The notes: a model not told the origin generated them from the letters alone. A stretch of 64,000 nt of DNA from Lagopus muta (GCF_023343835.1 NC_064472.1:11027469-11091468); one strand, 5' to 3'. Shown: positions 12,780 to 26,512, counted from the stretch's first letter. Numbers and translations: made by a program.

Positions 12780-13480
12780 CGCGCCCGCCCCCCCCGGCAG
12801 ACCCCAACTCCGGCAAAGTTTGCGCTGCCCCGTCTGCCCGCCCTCCCGCTCTCAATTGTTCGGTCGTGCTTTATTGCTCAGGTGTTTGGCCAAACGAACA
12901 ACCTGCCCTAGCCTGCGGGTTACGGACGGCGCATCTCGGCGTAGCTCGGAATGCTTTGGGTTTGCCTTTCTCCCTCGGTTCCCCCCACTCGCCCCCCCCG
13001 CGGGGCTGCCGGCACGCTCCCTCCCCGCTTAAGTAACGCGGGAGCGGCGGCGGCTTCTCCGCACGCCCGGCGCCGCGCCGCCGGGTTTGTGCGCAGGGAG
13101 GAGCCGGCCCCGCCGCTCCCGCCCGCCCCCGCCCTCCGGCGGCCCCCCCGCGCCCCACACCTCGCCCACGGGCCGGGCCGCGCGGAGCTGCAGCGCGGGG
13201 TTGAGCGCCGAGAGCCCGGGGGACGGCCAAGGTGTCTGCTCTGGCAGCCGGGGCTGGGAAATAAAGGATTCCGCTGCGCTTCAGTTCTTTTCAGTTGTGC
13301 GGGGGTTTGAGCACCCCGCAGGCTGGGAATAGGGCAGGGTTCGGTGCTGGGGGATGTGCGGAGAGAGGAGAAGGGCAGCGCCGGCGCTGGGGGTGAAGGC
13401 TGCACACCAAAGCGGGGTGGGCTGCGCAGGGCTCGCGTCTCCTCGCCCCGAAAGATGCCCGTGTCAGCAAAGCCCCACAG
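12050..13480 (-). promoter_or_regulatory. NPR3: CpG island with NPR3 promoter and 5' leader
   Basis: Dense CpG and G+C from exon 1 through about 700 bp upstream, bounded on both sides by AT-rich DNA. This is the expected promoter for minus-strand NPR3. I see no clear TATA box; CTTAAG at about 13028 is the nearest AT-rich element. A perfect 12-bp palindrome GTTTGGCCAAAC lies at 12884-12895, about 105 bp upstream of the ATG. The transcription start cannot be fixed from sequence. Confidence 0.75.
12065..12779 (-). CDS. NPR3: NPR3 coding exon 1 (signal peptide and N-terminal ligand-binding lobe)
   Basis: The exon runs from ATG (12777-12779) to a donor GTGAGT at 12064-12059 and encodes 238 codons plus one base. 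Residues 1-20 form a hydrophobic leader. [15 protein letters not shown] (about 40-54) starts the periplasmic-binding-like fold. The segment around C117 ([13 protein letters not shown]) is the strongest family signature. The split codon G|TT gives the ERVVIMC junction with exon 2, which matches the human protein. The exon is very GC-rich because it sits inside a CpG island, so long open frames on both strands here are shadows. The N-terminal linker is alanine- and glutamate-rich rather than glycine-rich as in mammals. Confidence 0.97.
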
Positions 13481-15583
13481 GCTGCCACCCCTGTAGTCTG
13501 CTAGAGTCCTTCTGAGACCCCTGTGGTTTTTTGCCCCTTCCAACCCAGTGTGGCTCTGAGGCACGATTTCATGCCGCAAGGAGTTGAGATTTCCCCAATG
13601 AAGAGGAGACGAGTGTTGCTCTGAGATTATTTTCTTGGGGGGAAAAAAAGAAAACCTACTTTTTAAATTCTCTTAAGAGCACTGCCTGATAAGAGCATGT
13701 TAAATGCAGCCCTATGCACCTCTCTTTACTGCTCATCAGGCTGCGATGCTTAATGCTTTGTTACAATCCATTTAAAATGGAAGAACGGTTTTGGAATAAG
13801 GAACGGTGTCAGTGTGAAATGTGCAGAATGTTTTGTGAAAGAGGCTTTTGGACACCTGATGCTTTTCAACAATAAAATCCTGGAGGATGCCTTGCTGCGG
13901 ATTTTTCTGTGTACGCATCCTCAAACCCAGAGCAGGGCTGCACGGTTTGATGTTTTGTGATTACTCAGAGAGTGCCAGGTTTGCATTAGAAAGGTGAGTG
14001 AACTGCTCCTCACTTTACATGAAGGATTTGTTTAGTTCATCATGGAGATTGTTTTCAGAGAAGTGTGTGAACTCAGTTGTTGCTGTCTTCACTGTGCAGT
14101 CCATGAATGGGATGGTGGGAGCCCGGGGGTCACCACCACCTCACCTTTAAGGTTCCTTGATAATAAGGGAAAGAAAGCTGTAAGTGTTTGTGCAACTACA
14201 GCTGAGAAGTGTAATGAAAAAACAGGTAATATCACATGCAGAAATAACCATCCAAAAATATTTATTTATGTATTTAGGAGCATTGATCTGACAGATCTCG
14301 GTGGAATGAAAAATCTCACAAATGTAAAGATGTGTATAGCTTTTCTGGGAAATGTGCCTCTAATGTAGTTTTATTTGATTACTGAATTCGACATCAGAGT
14401 GTTCTTGAAATTTACATGAACATCCACCCTGGTGAAGCTTGTTTTGTGTGTTCCTCTACTATGTCAGACATTTTCTGTTGTAGATGACTATATGACACAC
14501 TGGAGATTAAGCTGAATGTTACAGTATACAGAATGCCAGCCATCTACACCACAAAGCCTGCAAAAACATTTTCTTAAGACACATTTTGAAATGCTGACCT
14601 TTGTAGTCATTGCTTTATGCTGAACCTACAGATGTGTTTACAGGACCAAAATCTGGAAGGATCTCTTTTGATTCTCCCTTCCCCAGCAGAATATCTTCAT
14701 TTTACGTGTGAGCTCCATACTATCCTAGCTGTCCTCTTTGAGTGTAAGCTGTGTAAACACGATGGAAGAGATAGTAAGCCCATAAATCACATGGTTGCCT
14801 TCCTTCACTCCAGCTACTCCTTGTGAGGTAAAGCACTGCTGGGAATGAATAAGAGGGAGAAGCACGGCCAGCCTGGGGGGTGGAGGGAGAAAGACATTGA
14901 GCCAGTGCTATTTAACAGCAGTGTAAATTGGTTTTGATGCTTGTGGAAAAGATGTGGCCCGCAATATGTGGTCCTTGCATGAGCAATTGCATTCTGCAAT
15001 GTTTCTGCAGGCCCAAAGTGTCACAAACGTTTCAGTTGTTTCCCTTCATCTTAAGCAATTTATAAAGGTGAATCCTGGTGATTTATTTATTTTTCTGAGC
15101 CAGACAGTTATGTATGAGAATTTACTTGTTAATCCCAATTCAAAATGTCACTTAATCCACCTCACCATTTGTTCACTTCCAGTATTTTCCATAGCTATAA
15201 ATCCAGCATTTCTCCACTGACATTTTTTCAGCTGCATAAATGCTTTTTTAATAGGAACAAATCCTGAAGTTGTGAATCAGTAGCAGGCAGAACGCCCATG
15301 GACTGCAGCAAGAGCAGAGGCCTCAAACCGGTCCTTTAGGACTAAGGTCATTATAGACATAGGCTGTTTTCCCCACAGAAATAACTCATACACAAATCAA
15401 GAATCACTTGACTCACCCCAGCTAGCATTAACAACAGTCTGAGTTGCCTGCTAGAGATTAAGAAAATTCTTCACAGACAGATTCGCTGAAAACATAGTCC
15501 CCCCTAGAGGCTGAAAGGCTGAAATATTTTAAAATAAGCCATACTGCAAGTATATTGTGCCATTCAGACTTTCAAATTCTTTG

Positions 15584-15747
15584 TTCTTCTCTTCTCTTCT
15601 CTTCTCTTCTCTTCTCTTCTCTTCTCTTCTCTTCTCTTCTCTTCTCTTCTCTTCTCTTCTCTTCTCTTCTCTTCTCTTCTCTTCTCTTCTCTTCTCTTCT
15701 CTTCTCTCCTCTTCTCTCCTCTTCTCTCCTCTTCTCTCCTCTTCTCT
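15584..15747 (+). repeat. (TTCTC)n microsatellite with (CTTCTCTCCT) variant end
   Basis: About 24 uninterrupted CTTCT units (about 15586-15700), then four CTTCTCTCCT decamers (15701-15740), then T-rich sequence. The strand is pure pyrimidine over about 160 bp. The open frames reading LLFSS repeats are artefacts of the tract. Confidence 0.98.
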
Positions 15748-18700
15748 TTTTTTCTTTTCTTTCCCCTAGAAATCTATCCTCACTATTTCAAGGAATCTGG
15801 AACACCCATAACATATTTCTTATTGTGATGTGTTGAATCTGGGTGTCTCTTCTTGCATTTTACGGTCCCACTTTTGTATGGTTATATAAAAATGCACACT
15901 GCCATTAGGTAAAAAATGCTGTAGCATGGAAAGCTGAGATGAGCAGATCTGATACTAAGAAATAAAAAGGAGTCATGTTTACGTCTATCTTTTAATTGAA
16001 ACAAGCGTATTTGTAGATATCTATACGAGAACTACGTAGTGACAGGATAGCACACAGAAAACAAGGCTTACATATAGGAACAACACTTCACAGAGCTAGT
16101 TACTGTTGCTTCCGCTTCACAGCTCAAAGTAAGGTTAAGTGGGAAGGTGAAGCTTCTCTTAGGACTGGGGAGAACAGGATTTGGGAGGGCAAACCTGATG
16201 TATCAAAGATCTACGGTGATATCAGGGTCATTCCTTCACCGTGCTGCTGATCTTCCCTTCCAGTGCAGAATCAAGGTTTGAGGATCTGCTTTGGTTACAC
16301 GGTGCTATACCTACCTTTCCTTTCCCACTGGTCCTGAAAGATGCTCTGGAATTCAGCCACATGAGAGGTGTGCTCCTCAATTGCACAAAAGCAGGTTCTA
16401 GGATGAAAACATCTCCCCCTCACCCTTCAACTGGTCATAAATTTTGCTCACACTCACAGGGAGTATTTTGAAAGCAAAAAATGTTTTAGATGCTTCTAAA
16501 ACATACAAATTATGGGGCTGAATTCCAGCCTATATATATTTATATATCCTGACATAACCAATCAATACTTGCTGTTTTTCTTCAAATCTGCAAGGTAATA
16601 CTGAATGTGAGATAATGCAGTGAGAGACAACAAAACAGGAAATCTCTGAAGAGACAGAACATTCAAAGAAAGACAGGAGAGCTGCCATGGCCCACAGAAA
16701 AATCCTCCTCTTCGAACTGTCTTAATAGGCTCCAGCCTGAGAAAAGAAAAATTATGACAGACATGATTATATGTTTCTTTTATGTACGACATGCCCTGAT
16801 TTATCAGAATTAGATTACTGACAAACTGGTAGGAGTTAGAGCAATTTCTGCATTGCCAAAATTAATACTTTGAGACTAAGTATAAATCACTGTCAGAAAG
16901 TGTCTTATAACAGATTTATTTTTATGCTCCATGTAATAATAGCAAAGACTTCAGAGGCTCCCTGAAGCATTGCCCTTCCATGGAGGAACAACTGTAATGA
17001 TCTTAAATTAGAGTTTTTAGCCCTTGTATGATACACATTTCAGACATCTCATTTTTTTTCTACTTCCTTATTCAGGTCAATCCATCAATCTACGGCAGGG
17101 ATATATTAGCCCTGACATACTCCATGTCAAAGAAAGCTGAAGATAAGGAATAGATTGCTTGTGAAGCTGTGAGAATAATTATTTTACAGTAGCAGGTCAC
17201 CAGGACAGCATGTCTGAATTATATTCCGTGAATTATATTCAATTCCATGAACTATATTTGATTATCTTCCATATTCCCTTTCCCTAGCCTATATGAACCA
17301 TAAACTGTCCACCTTTGTAATAATGTGTCTAAATAGAAAGTGTATGAAATACAGGCCTTGCTGAGAAAAATTCATGTTAATTTTAAAATAGAGAGAAATC
17401 ATGTTTCATTTCTATGACCATACTAAAGTTGTCACAAATTTTTCAGTTCCTGAAGACACTTGTCAAGTGCCTCAGGAAGACTACTGCCTGTTGACTGCAG
17501 GAAGAAGCACTGCAATTTTAGTGAGGAATAGACAAAATCATCTTCTGAAATGCTTCAAAGTATGATAGAACAGTTTGCACAAAACGATACTTCTATTCAA
17601 AATAATTTTCTCTTCAGTATTCCCATTACTGGCAAGTAGAAGTTATTGTTTCAGGTTTATTGCAATGTACTTTTTTCTTTCTGACCTGTGACTAATATTC
17701 ATGAAAAAATGAATGCCTGTACTTCAACAGTCAATGTGTGTCTGTAGCAGCTACCGTAACTTTGCCACACCTGTGCTTTTTCTTTCCAAAATGAAGGAAA
17801 GCTGAAAAAAGACATGACTACAAAGAAGGCCAATAGTTTTCTTCACTAAATGTAGCAATAAAAAACCTTTGCTACTATAGCGTAATTATAAATACCCAGC
17901 ATATAGTGTCTACTATATATAGCGTCTACCTAGCAGTAAGTTCACTTGATATTGCCCTTTACATAGTGACATTACAATTATATAAATATATACTGACACT
18001 GTTTTCAGTTGCTTATGATTTCAGCTGAACATTAATAGTTTGGGTCCAAGTTTTCAAGATGTGCGTTTACTGCAGGCTTTCTTTCTGTTCTTCTTCTTCT
18101 TTTTTTTTTTTTTTAAACTTTTATTCTTATTGAGTATTGAGCTGGAAAAACTTGGCCATTCCTAAAAAGGTTGAGGAACTGCCTTAAAGGAGTAAGGAAA
18201 GGCACTGCCTTACTCCTGTAAAAAGAAATAAAATTCTGGCAACTTCTTTTTGATTTTAGCCCTTCAAATCGAATCAGGCTGGTGAGAGGGAGGAGGAAAG
18301 AGACTACGTGTGAGGTACAGACACACGAAAATACGCTTGCACCTAACCAGATGCAAACTATAAAGTTTGAAAAACTGGTCCTACAAACAGTCCCACCAGC
18401 AGCTAGAGGTTAATTATAAACAGATTATAAGCAAGATTTCATCTGTCTTCTGTGTGCACCATCCCATAGCAGCTTGCTCACCGTGTTGTATGCGCAGTCT
18501 ACCTTTACTAACTCAGCTTTAGCTGCACAGCACCTCTGCACCCTACAGCGCACATGCTGCATTGGATGAGTGTAATTCCTTTGGGATAGGACTTTGGGAG
18601 ACCCCAAACCGCTCCAAACTATGCTGGATGAAGGTACCAAATATTACATTACATCGTGAAGCTGGATCCTTTCGTTTTCTTTGGATAGTCCAGGGAAAAG

Positions 18701-18810
18701 CTGGTCAGCCTCCTGAGACTTGGCAGCACTGGCAATTCTCCAGGACTTGCACCAGAGCTAGCTAGCCACAGTGATTCCTTTCTGCGTCCTACCAGACTTT
18801 ACATGCTTCA

Positions 18811-18890
18811 CAAAAAATGAACAAACAAAAATCAAAACCAAAAACAAATCAAAACAAACAATCAAAAAACCCAAAAGCCAAAAAACACAC
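18811..18890 (+). repeat. A-rich (CAAA)-type low-complexity stretch
   Basis: Irregular runs of CAAA, CAAAA and CCAAAA over about 80 bases. Confidence 0.8.
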
Positions 18891-21800
18891 TCTGGATAAC
18901 AGGAACCAATCCTTCCTTTTTTATTATTTTTATTCACTTTGGCCAACATTTAGTTTGGAGTAATTTTAGATAGTTCTGATTAGTAATAAGAAAGTACACT
19001 ATATTTGCATGATATTTTAATTATAAAACTGGGCTAAGGAGAATTTAGTCTTATTATGTGTAGATGTACATCTATAACTCAGTCTTATTCCAACATCTGC
19101 AAGCTGTAGCCTCTAGATTTTACTGACAGCAAGTAACAGACCAAGTAAAGGTGTGATAGTTCAAAGGCCAACCAGAAAACACAGCTTAATTTGTTTACAC
19201 AGCCTTATTAAAAAGAACCAGCTGAGTTTCAATTGTTAGCATCGACTCTGAAGGTAATTAGTTGCCAATAAAAGTGCAGAACACCCATTTAGATGTGACT
19301 CACTGAATTCTCACTACAGAATTTGTCATGTGGCTTGTCTGTGCGTTGTGCTAGAGGAGAGATTGCACAGTGTTGAAACAGTGCCAGACATACAGATACA
19401 CAATGTGGACAAACACTCAGAAGCAATGGAATACTTGCAAGCTTCACTGAAAGGTGAAATGAAATATGAAATAACTGATTGGCTGATCATAACCCAGTTC
19501 ACAAGTGGAAATAAGAAGGTTAGGAAATAAGAAGCTCTCAAGGACTACTGGAGTATGGCACTACTCATAAATCCACAGATGAGAAGATGCCCTGATTGTG
19601 CAGCATCATTATTGACATGGCACAGGCATTGTTTCTGTACCACAGGCAAACAAAACCCAGTGCTCTTTTGGGTTGATAGAAATTCTGTGAGTAATGTTCT
19701 ACTTGACGTTATCTAATGGTGGTGTTGAAATCAGTTAATAGGGGCTGTGAAATAGGAATCTTACTTCTGAACCAGTCTCAAATGCTGGATATTAAAGATA
19801 AAGCTTTATTACTATATAGGAATTCTCTATAAAACTTGAAGTATAATTCAAGTACAAATTCAACAACCATCAAACTTCAAAACTTTGATATCTTTTATCT
19901 CTTGAAAATATTTAATGTGGCTCTGCTAGTGTGATGCCTTTTCAATAATTTGTCATCAATTGAACTAGAAGAAAAAAGAGCAGAATTCCTATAGAGGATA
20001 AAATTTGGAATTCTGTCTTTTACCATAAGATTAATATAATAGTTTTTTTAAAAATTTGAAAAATGTGGATTTTTCCATCAATAGCCTTTGCAAAAGAAGC
20101 TCCTTGTTTATGGATCTACACAGTAAACAAGTAAATGAAATTTCTAGGTAATGATGAATTAATAGGAATTATCACAGTGTACTTTGGATGAAATCTTTTC
20201 CAGTTCCTTTTGTTAGCTTATAAGAAAAAAAAAAGTCCATTTTTTCTTTAAGTATTCTTCAGCAACAGCAGAAGTATACACTGCACAAAAGTTGTACAAT
20301 GTACAACTGTACAACTGTCATTCTGTAGAAAAGGGGTGACAATCCTGAATGAGTGGCTGCAGGCATCTTCGGTAAACATATATGGAAATGAGTAAGTCAG
20401 ACAGCTTGATACCACTGATTTGATTTGAGCTCTACAACCTTACTCCTTGAAAGTACTAGGTTGTCACAGAGTGGAAGCTATCTTTCCTTTCTCCTGCATA
20501 AATTACAAATATTAAACTTGTTGCATTGGCTGCTCAAGAAGGAATAATACTTCTTGTCCACCTTCTGCCAATGTTAACATTAGAAAAGATTCACTTCAAA
20601 GAACCAATTTCTAAATTTATAGATCATATTTGAGTTCAAAACAGACCATTTATGAAAACTGAATTCAATTACAATGAGAATCATGTTGATTCAGATCAAA
20701 GTGAAGTTATGATAACTACTTAAAATTGTGGAGATTTTTGCTGCCTTTTTCACTTCCCTGTATTAAAACAACACCTATAGATTTTGCTCCTGGGATTTTA
20801 CTAATTAATTATGACCAATGATTATGATAATAATGAATGATTACGATAATTAATGCTTATACTAAGAAATAATACATTGGACACTTTCCTGGACTCAGTT
20901 TAGCCTTGGTTGATCACCTCTGACAGGCATGGGGCAATGGCCACTCTGTTTTTTATATGCATTTGTCTCTATCAAAGAATCAAGTCACAGTTTGAGATAA
21001 GTAGCAGGAGCTGCAATACAAACATCTGCTGTACCTCACCAAGTATTCCACCAGGGCACTTGAAAAGGTTTTGGAGAGCAAAGATCTTTTCTGATCTAGT
21101 TTTAATAACTCTAAGATAGGTACAAATATCGTTTGTAAAATAAATGTTATAAATTCTGTCATGGTATTCCTCAAAACCAGACATTCCAGATCCACTATCA
21201 ACCAATTGCTGTTATGTGTTATATCAAATCGGGAGCCATTCTGATATGCTGTTTTCACATCTATTCCTATATAAAAGCAGTAGAATTTTCACAATATAAA
21301 GAAACAAGTCTTCGAATTTTTGGCTGGATATTCAGCCTTACAGGCAATATTGCTTTACATAGTACCATCAACAGAGGAACGCATTCATCTTTAACAATAT
21401 TCTGGCAGAAAATGGGGTTTATTTTTTAGGCCTGATCAGATCACTGAGGTGGTTTGCAGTTGTCCTGGCATGGTGGAGCAGGGGATCTAAAAGACAGCAG
21501 CAAGCCTTAAGACGGAAGACAGGAACTCCTGAAAGCTGGTATTAGTGCTGAAGCCTCCCTAGGTGTTTTCCCCTTGTATTAATTAATGAATAAATTATGG
21601 TGAAAACAGAAAAAAAAACCAACAAAAACCACAAATTAAAAACCTAACCACTTTCAGTAGTGTTGACTAATCTTTATGCAATTACTTGATTATCTTGATT
21701 TTGGGATATTGTGTAATGAATTTTTGAAGTATTGTTGGCTTGTGAGAGAGTAATAGAAACACCTCTGTTTTAGGCAACACAAAGTTGTTAAACTCCTCAG

Positions 21801-24036
21801 GCTTGTCACATCTCTTTCTCTGCTATCAACAGCAGTCATATGTCCCTCCGTATAAAACAAACAAATGAATAAATCAATGGATGCAGTGAATGACATTTAG
21901 AGATGAATCCAACTCTATTTTAAAACAAATCACAGTTTTTGACAAGTAATCTGCTTTTACAGAAGGGCTTTCTGTAGTACAGTGCTCTGACTATTAGTAA
22001 CTGTCCATAGATCAGTTCAAATGAAAGTGAAAAAGGAAAGATGTTATTTCTCTGCCTTCAGCTGAAAAACAACTGCTTCCTGAACTGATGGTTAAATGTG
22101 GTGTGTAGCATTTCATCAGAGGTAATTCTAGATGCAGGAAGAAGTGATGTTATTCCACACATTTCTTCTGTCAGCTTTCGAGAGATTATTATGTGAAAAT
22201 GAAATCAAGCCATGATAAAAAGAGCTTCCTAGTGTTACAAGTCTACTACCGTTACAAGTACCACAGCTTAGTGGAATATTTGGATTCTAGTTCATAGCTG
22301 AAGCTATGCAGGTAAGACTCGTCTTTCAGCCCTGATGTGAGATTCAGGAGGATTGCTTTACAACTGTATGGTCAAAACCCAGTCTGATCGATGAAGAACA
22401 CCTACATAATGATCTCCACAAAAAAACACCTTTAAATACTAATTGAGAAATCTGCCTCAGATTTGGATAGCATTAAAACCTGTGCATAAATTGAAAAAAT
22501 ATCTAATGCTTTCTTCTAAAACAACTGCTAGTGACTTAAAATTTAATTAGTAATTAATTAAAGATATAATACCTATTTCATTCTCCTTTTAGTCATATTT
22601 GGAGAAAAAAGGTGGTATTTGGTCTAGCACACCTGCTAAGATTTGCAAGATACTTAGAGATGATGTGAATCCCATACTAAACAACCAACAAATAGTGTAT
22701 TCAAAGACTGAAAATTTTAAGATCTTGTATAGATCAAAATTCATCTTGTCTGTCTGAAGATGGAGGACAATGGTTTCTTCCTCAGTATCCCTCTAAGACA
22801 CTGTATATCTCATGACTATAGAAAAGGTATCTATGTAAGCAATAAGCACAGGCAGAAACCCTAATCATCTCTGCATTTTTAAAAGTTAGTTGGCATAGTC
22901 CTAGCATAGTCCAGCTATGGTCAGCTGCAAAAGTTGAATCAGTAAAATAGATAGGAGGAATTCCTATTTTAATTATGCATCTATGCTGAATATAAAGATT
23001 ACGCTATCTATAGAACCCAAACTGAAGTCTATTTGGTGTTGTCTCAAAGAGCAGTCAGAAGCTTCTGTTGGTCCTTCATAGCAAGGTGTGCTATGCAACA
23101 TCCAGAACTGTCAGGAACAGATGGCAGGTCCCAGAAAATGGAATAGTTTAAGTGAGTGATAAAGAAGGAACAACTTATGGAAAGGCCAGCTCTCTAACAC
23201 AACAAATTTCACATTTGCATCAACATACTATAGATAGTCTCTACAAAGAGCACAGAATAAACATAACATAATTTGCAGCTGAAGTGTGACTGTTCTAGGG
23301 ATTGTGTACAACAGCAATAACAAGAAAAAAGACTTAATGTCATATCCATACTGGAAGCAGAAGGTCTGAATGAAACACATGGCTTTGAGTACTGTTATCC
23401 AGCCCCTAGCTGGCTAGCTAGTTCCTGCTGCCAGAGTTTACTGACCTACTAGACATGCCAGGACAATGGCAGATATAATAATTGCTACCTACCCCAATTG
23501 TGTCAGTTTGATTTTGAGTTTAAAAGGTGTTTCTACTAAACTAGGTCATTTGACAGAACCAGTCTAGGGAGCAGATTCGTATGAAGAAATGCCAAGAGTG
23601 TGGAGGGGACAATAATTTCTGGTGAAGTGAACAGTTCCAGTTGAGTAAAAACAAATTTCTTACCCCAAGGCAGCTGCACCCAAGTTGGCATACAGTGCTC
23701 TCATAATGTAGAAGAGAATACAGACATTTACACAGACAATAACATTTTTTACTGTCTTTCTCCTGTGGTTTACCTTTGGAGCAGACATTAAACAGTACCA
23801 CTGTCTAAAAGGGTAATGGACCATACAATTTTTATGAAAGGAAGCCTTTAGGAATAGGGCCTACCAGCACAGGCTATCTAAGTACGTGCCGTATACAACA
23901 ATGTAGTGCTTTCCTCATACAGCGTTGGATATGGTAGAATCACTTGAAGACAGGGCCAGAATCTTGACAAATGGGGAAAGATCAGAGAGATGTGAGAGAA
24001 ATGAGAAGTGCAGATAGCCTTGGCAGTCAAAGACTA

Positions 24037-24240
24037 ATAGGATCATAGAATGACTTGAGTTGGAAGAGACCTTAAAGCCCATCCAGCTGCAATCTCTGTC
24101 GTGGAATGGTTACCACCCATGAAATCAGGCTGCCCAGGGCCCTGTCTGATGTGGCCTTGAACACCTTCAGGAATGGGGCATCCACAACTTCTCTGGGCAA
24201 ACTGTTCCAGTGCCTCACCACCTTTATGGTAAATGATTAT
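24037..24240 (-). repeat. CR1 LINE 3' fragment (antisense)
   Basis: Starts with GGATCATAGAATGACTTGAG, then GGCATCCACAACTTCTCTGG and CCAGTGCCTCACCACC, the standard antisense CR1 3' order. This is the only clear LINE copy in the NPR3-TARS1 intergenic region. Confidence 0.92.
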
Positions 24241-26121
24241 TTTATTTGCAGCAAAATGTCTGCATTAGTGTGTTCGGAATTAGCTTACTGAATTCTTGCA
24301 TGGTTAGATGAAACTGGCATAAATATATATATATATTTTTTAAAGTACTACAGCTACAGCTACCTGAGTTAAATTGGACAGAAATTTCAAGAACATTCTC
24401 TTCTGGTTCCAGTCCAAAAAGTCATTAGGTTGTATAAGGAAGGAGTATTATATTAGAAGTTTGTGAACATGCCAAGATAAATACTGGGCTGACAATTAAT
24501 TGAAAGACAGTGAAAGATATGATATTGTTAAATTATCTGAAGTGCTTCATGTCAGGTATGAGTAATAGTCTTCTCTGCTCTCTTGGAGCACTGTTATGAG
24601 AGAAACACAGATAAACAGGACCGTTCAGAAGGGAAGAACAAGAGTCTGGAACCATGTCTTGTGAGACAGATTCAAAAATTAAGTTTGCTTAGTCTAGAAA
24701 AGAGAAGACTGTAAAGAGGTACTACACTCCTTCCATATGGAACTAATGGACTTATTGCCAAGACTCCTTCTTTCATTCTTCCAGGTAGACTGTGAATAAA
24801 TCAAATTTTAAACTCCTCTCAGAGTATCTTCCCCTTTAAATATCTAAGAGCGAATCCCTCAAAAATCCAACTCGTGGTAGTTCCCATAAAATTAGGAAAA
24901 TGTTCTATCCTCCATCTCTGTAGTTATAAAATCTTGAAATAATTTTACTAAGATAATAAATAGTAAGGACACAAAGAAAAATGCCTTTACATGACTCATC
25001 AAGAGTGGTTTGACAAAATTCACAGTAGAAGATGGCCCAATTTGGATCATCTTGAATGTTTTTACTTGAAGCAATATTATTGGGATGTGTCCATGAAATG
25101 TCATTAAAAAGGGATGTTCATAGGAAAATCACCAGAACGTTTGAGTCATGCCTAAAAAAAAGAAACTGGTAACATATTCGGGCAATAAAATAAATGATAC
25201 TGAAAATGCCTAAGGTGCAATTAAAGACAGTTAAAAATCTTATTTTAATTTTTGTAGTTTGTCATTTCTTCTCCTGAATATATAACAATGCTAACATTTT
25301 ATTTCCCTTTTTAAATATTGTCTCACAATCTTATCTTAACTAAGCAAGAAACAGAAGGTAGGAGCTCTGAATCTTCATCTCACAGTCCACTCATAAGATT
25401 TGGAGTGGAGAATAGAGTGGGAATCACAAATCCAGACATAGGAAGTCTATCTTCTCCCGAGACAAATACCCAAAAAGAAATTTCTGTGAAAAACAAAAAA
25501 TGGTTTTATAGGCGTTCTGTAGTGGTATTTTTGCTTGTTTGTTTGTGGGTGGTTGTTTTCGTATTTTTTTTTTCTTTTTTTTAAATACTTTAAAGTGCAA
25601 ATCTTTTTAGTGATAATGTAAAGGGGACATTTTGTTGTAAATGCAGAAGACTTACTACTGAATATGCCATTTGGGTTAATAACATGCTCCCTTCAAAATG
25701 ACATGTATGATTTCTAGGATCTGACTTTGACTGAATGAAAAGCTATTACTTTTCACGCTGTGAGATAACAAAATATTGTTGACTTAACTGTAAGTAAACT
25801 AGAACTCTTCAGCCAAGTGAAGCAGGGTTAATTCTGAAGTATAAGGGAAACATGAGACATGAATTACCACTGGCATATTTGTTACTGAGGTAGAAGGCAC
25901 TAGATTTTATTCAAGAAAAGAAATATCACCTATTGTCTCACGTTTTTAAAAAGCCTAACTAATCCTAGTAGGGGCCTTTTGCTGCAACGTCAAGGAATGA
26001 ATCTTGGTTTTAAGATTCACCAAAAATTTTTAACCTGTGATCCTAGCATATGTAACCATGAACAAAGAAACTGGATGTCTCCCACATTTGATCAAATACA
26101 GCCTATACTGTTACCTTAATG

Positions 26122-26166
26122 AAACAAACAAACAAACAAACAAAATCCAACAAACAAACAAAACAA
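26122..26166 (+). repeat. (AAAC)n short tandem repeat
   Basis: Two runs of AAAC units split by a short ATCC interruption. Confidence 0.9.
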
Positions 26167-26465
26167 GCAAGCTTGGTAGTAGACAACAAACCAAACCTGT
26201 ATCTTCCCTCAGTACTGACTAATTTGAATGCATTATCCTCACAGCCGCAGATATGAAGGATGGCTGAAGGAAAACTGAAGAGGACTTGCATTCTCGGACA
26301 GAGATGGGATAAGCTGTCACTGCGTAGAGTATGCTTCCATTGTACAGATAGTATGGGAATTGCTACTATTAGAATGGATTTGCTCCATAGAAAGAGAGAA
26401 GCAGCATCTCTTTTGCGAGAAATATAATGGTTAGAAGGCTTAAGCACATCTTCTGGTACCCTAAG

Positions 26466-26512
26466 GACTACATACAAAATACATAACTACATACAAAACT
26501 ACATACAAACAA
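26466..26512 (+). repeat. ACTACATACAAA minisatellite, about 3 copies
   Basis: The word ACTACATACAAA occurs three times in tandem with a shorter ATACATA unit between the first two. Confidence 0.85.

Noticed and set aside
12097-12911. Long open frames (up to 252 codons) on both strands over NPR3 exon 1 and leader
   Set aside because: They are shadows of the GC-rich exon. The longest minus-strand one starts at TTG, not ATG, and none resembles a known protein. The true frame is fixed by strong NPR3 homology.
12920-13579. 219-codon minus-strand frame upstream of NPR3
   Set aside because: It starts at TTG, has low-complexity Ala/Gly/Arg content typical of CpG islands, and shows no recognisable domain.
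15555-15836. 93-codon frame with repeated LLFSS units
   Set aside because: It is produced by the TTCTC microsatellite alone.
26103-26477. 124-codon minus-strand frame in the intergenic region
   Set aside because: Its C-terminal part is the AAAC repeat read backwards, and the rest has no recognisable domain.
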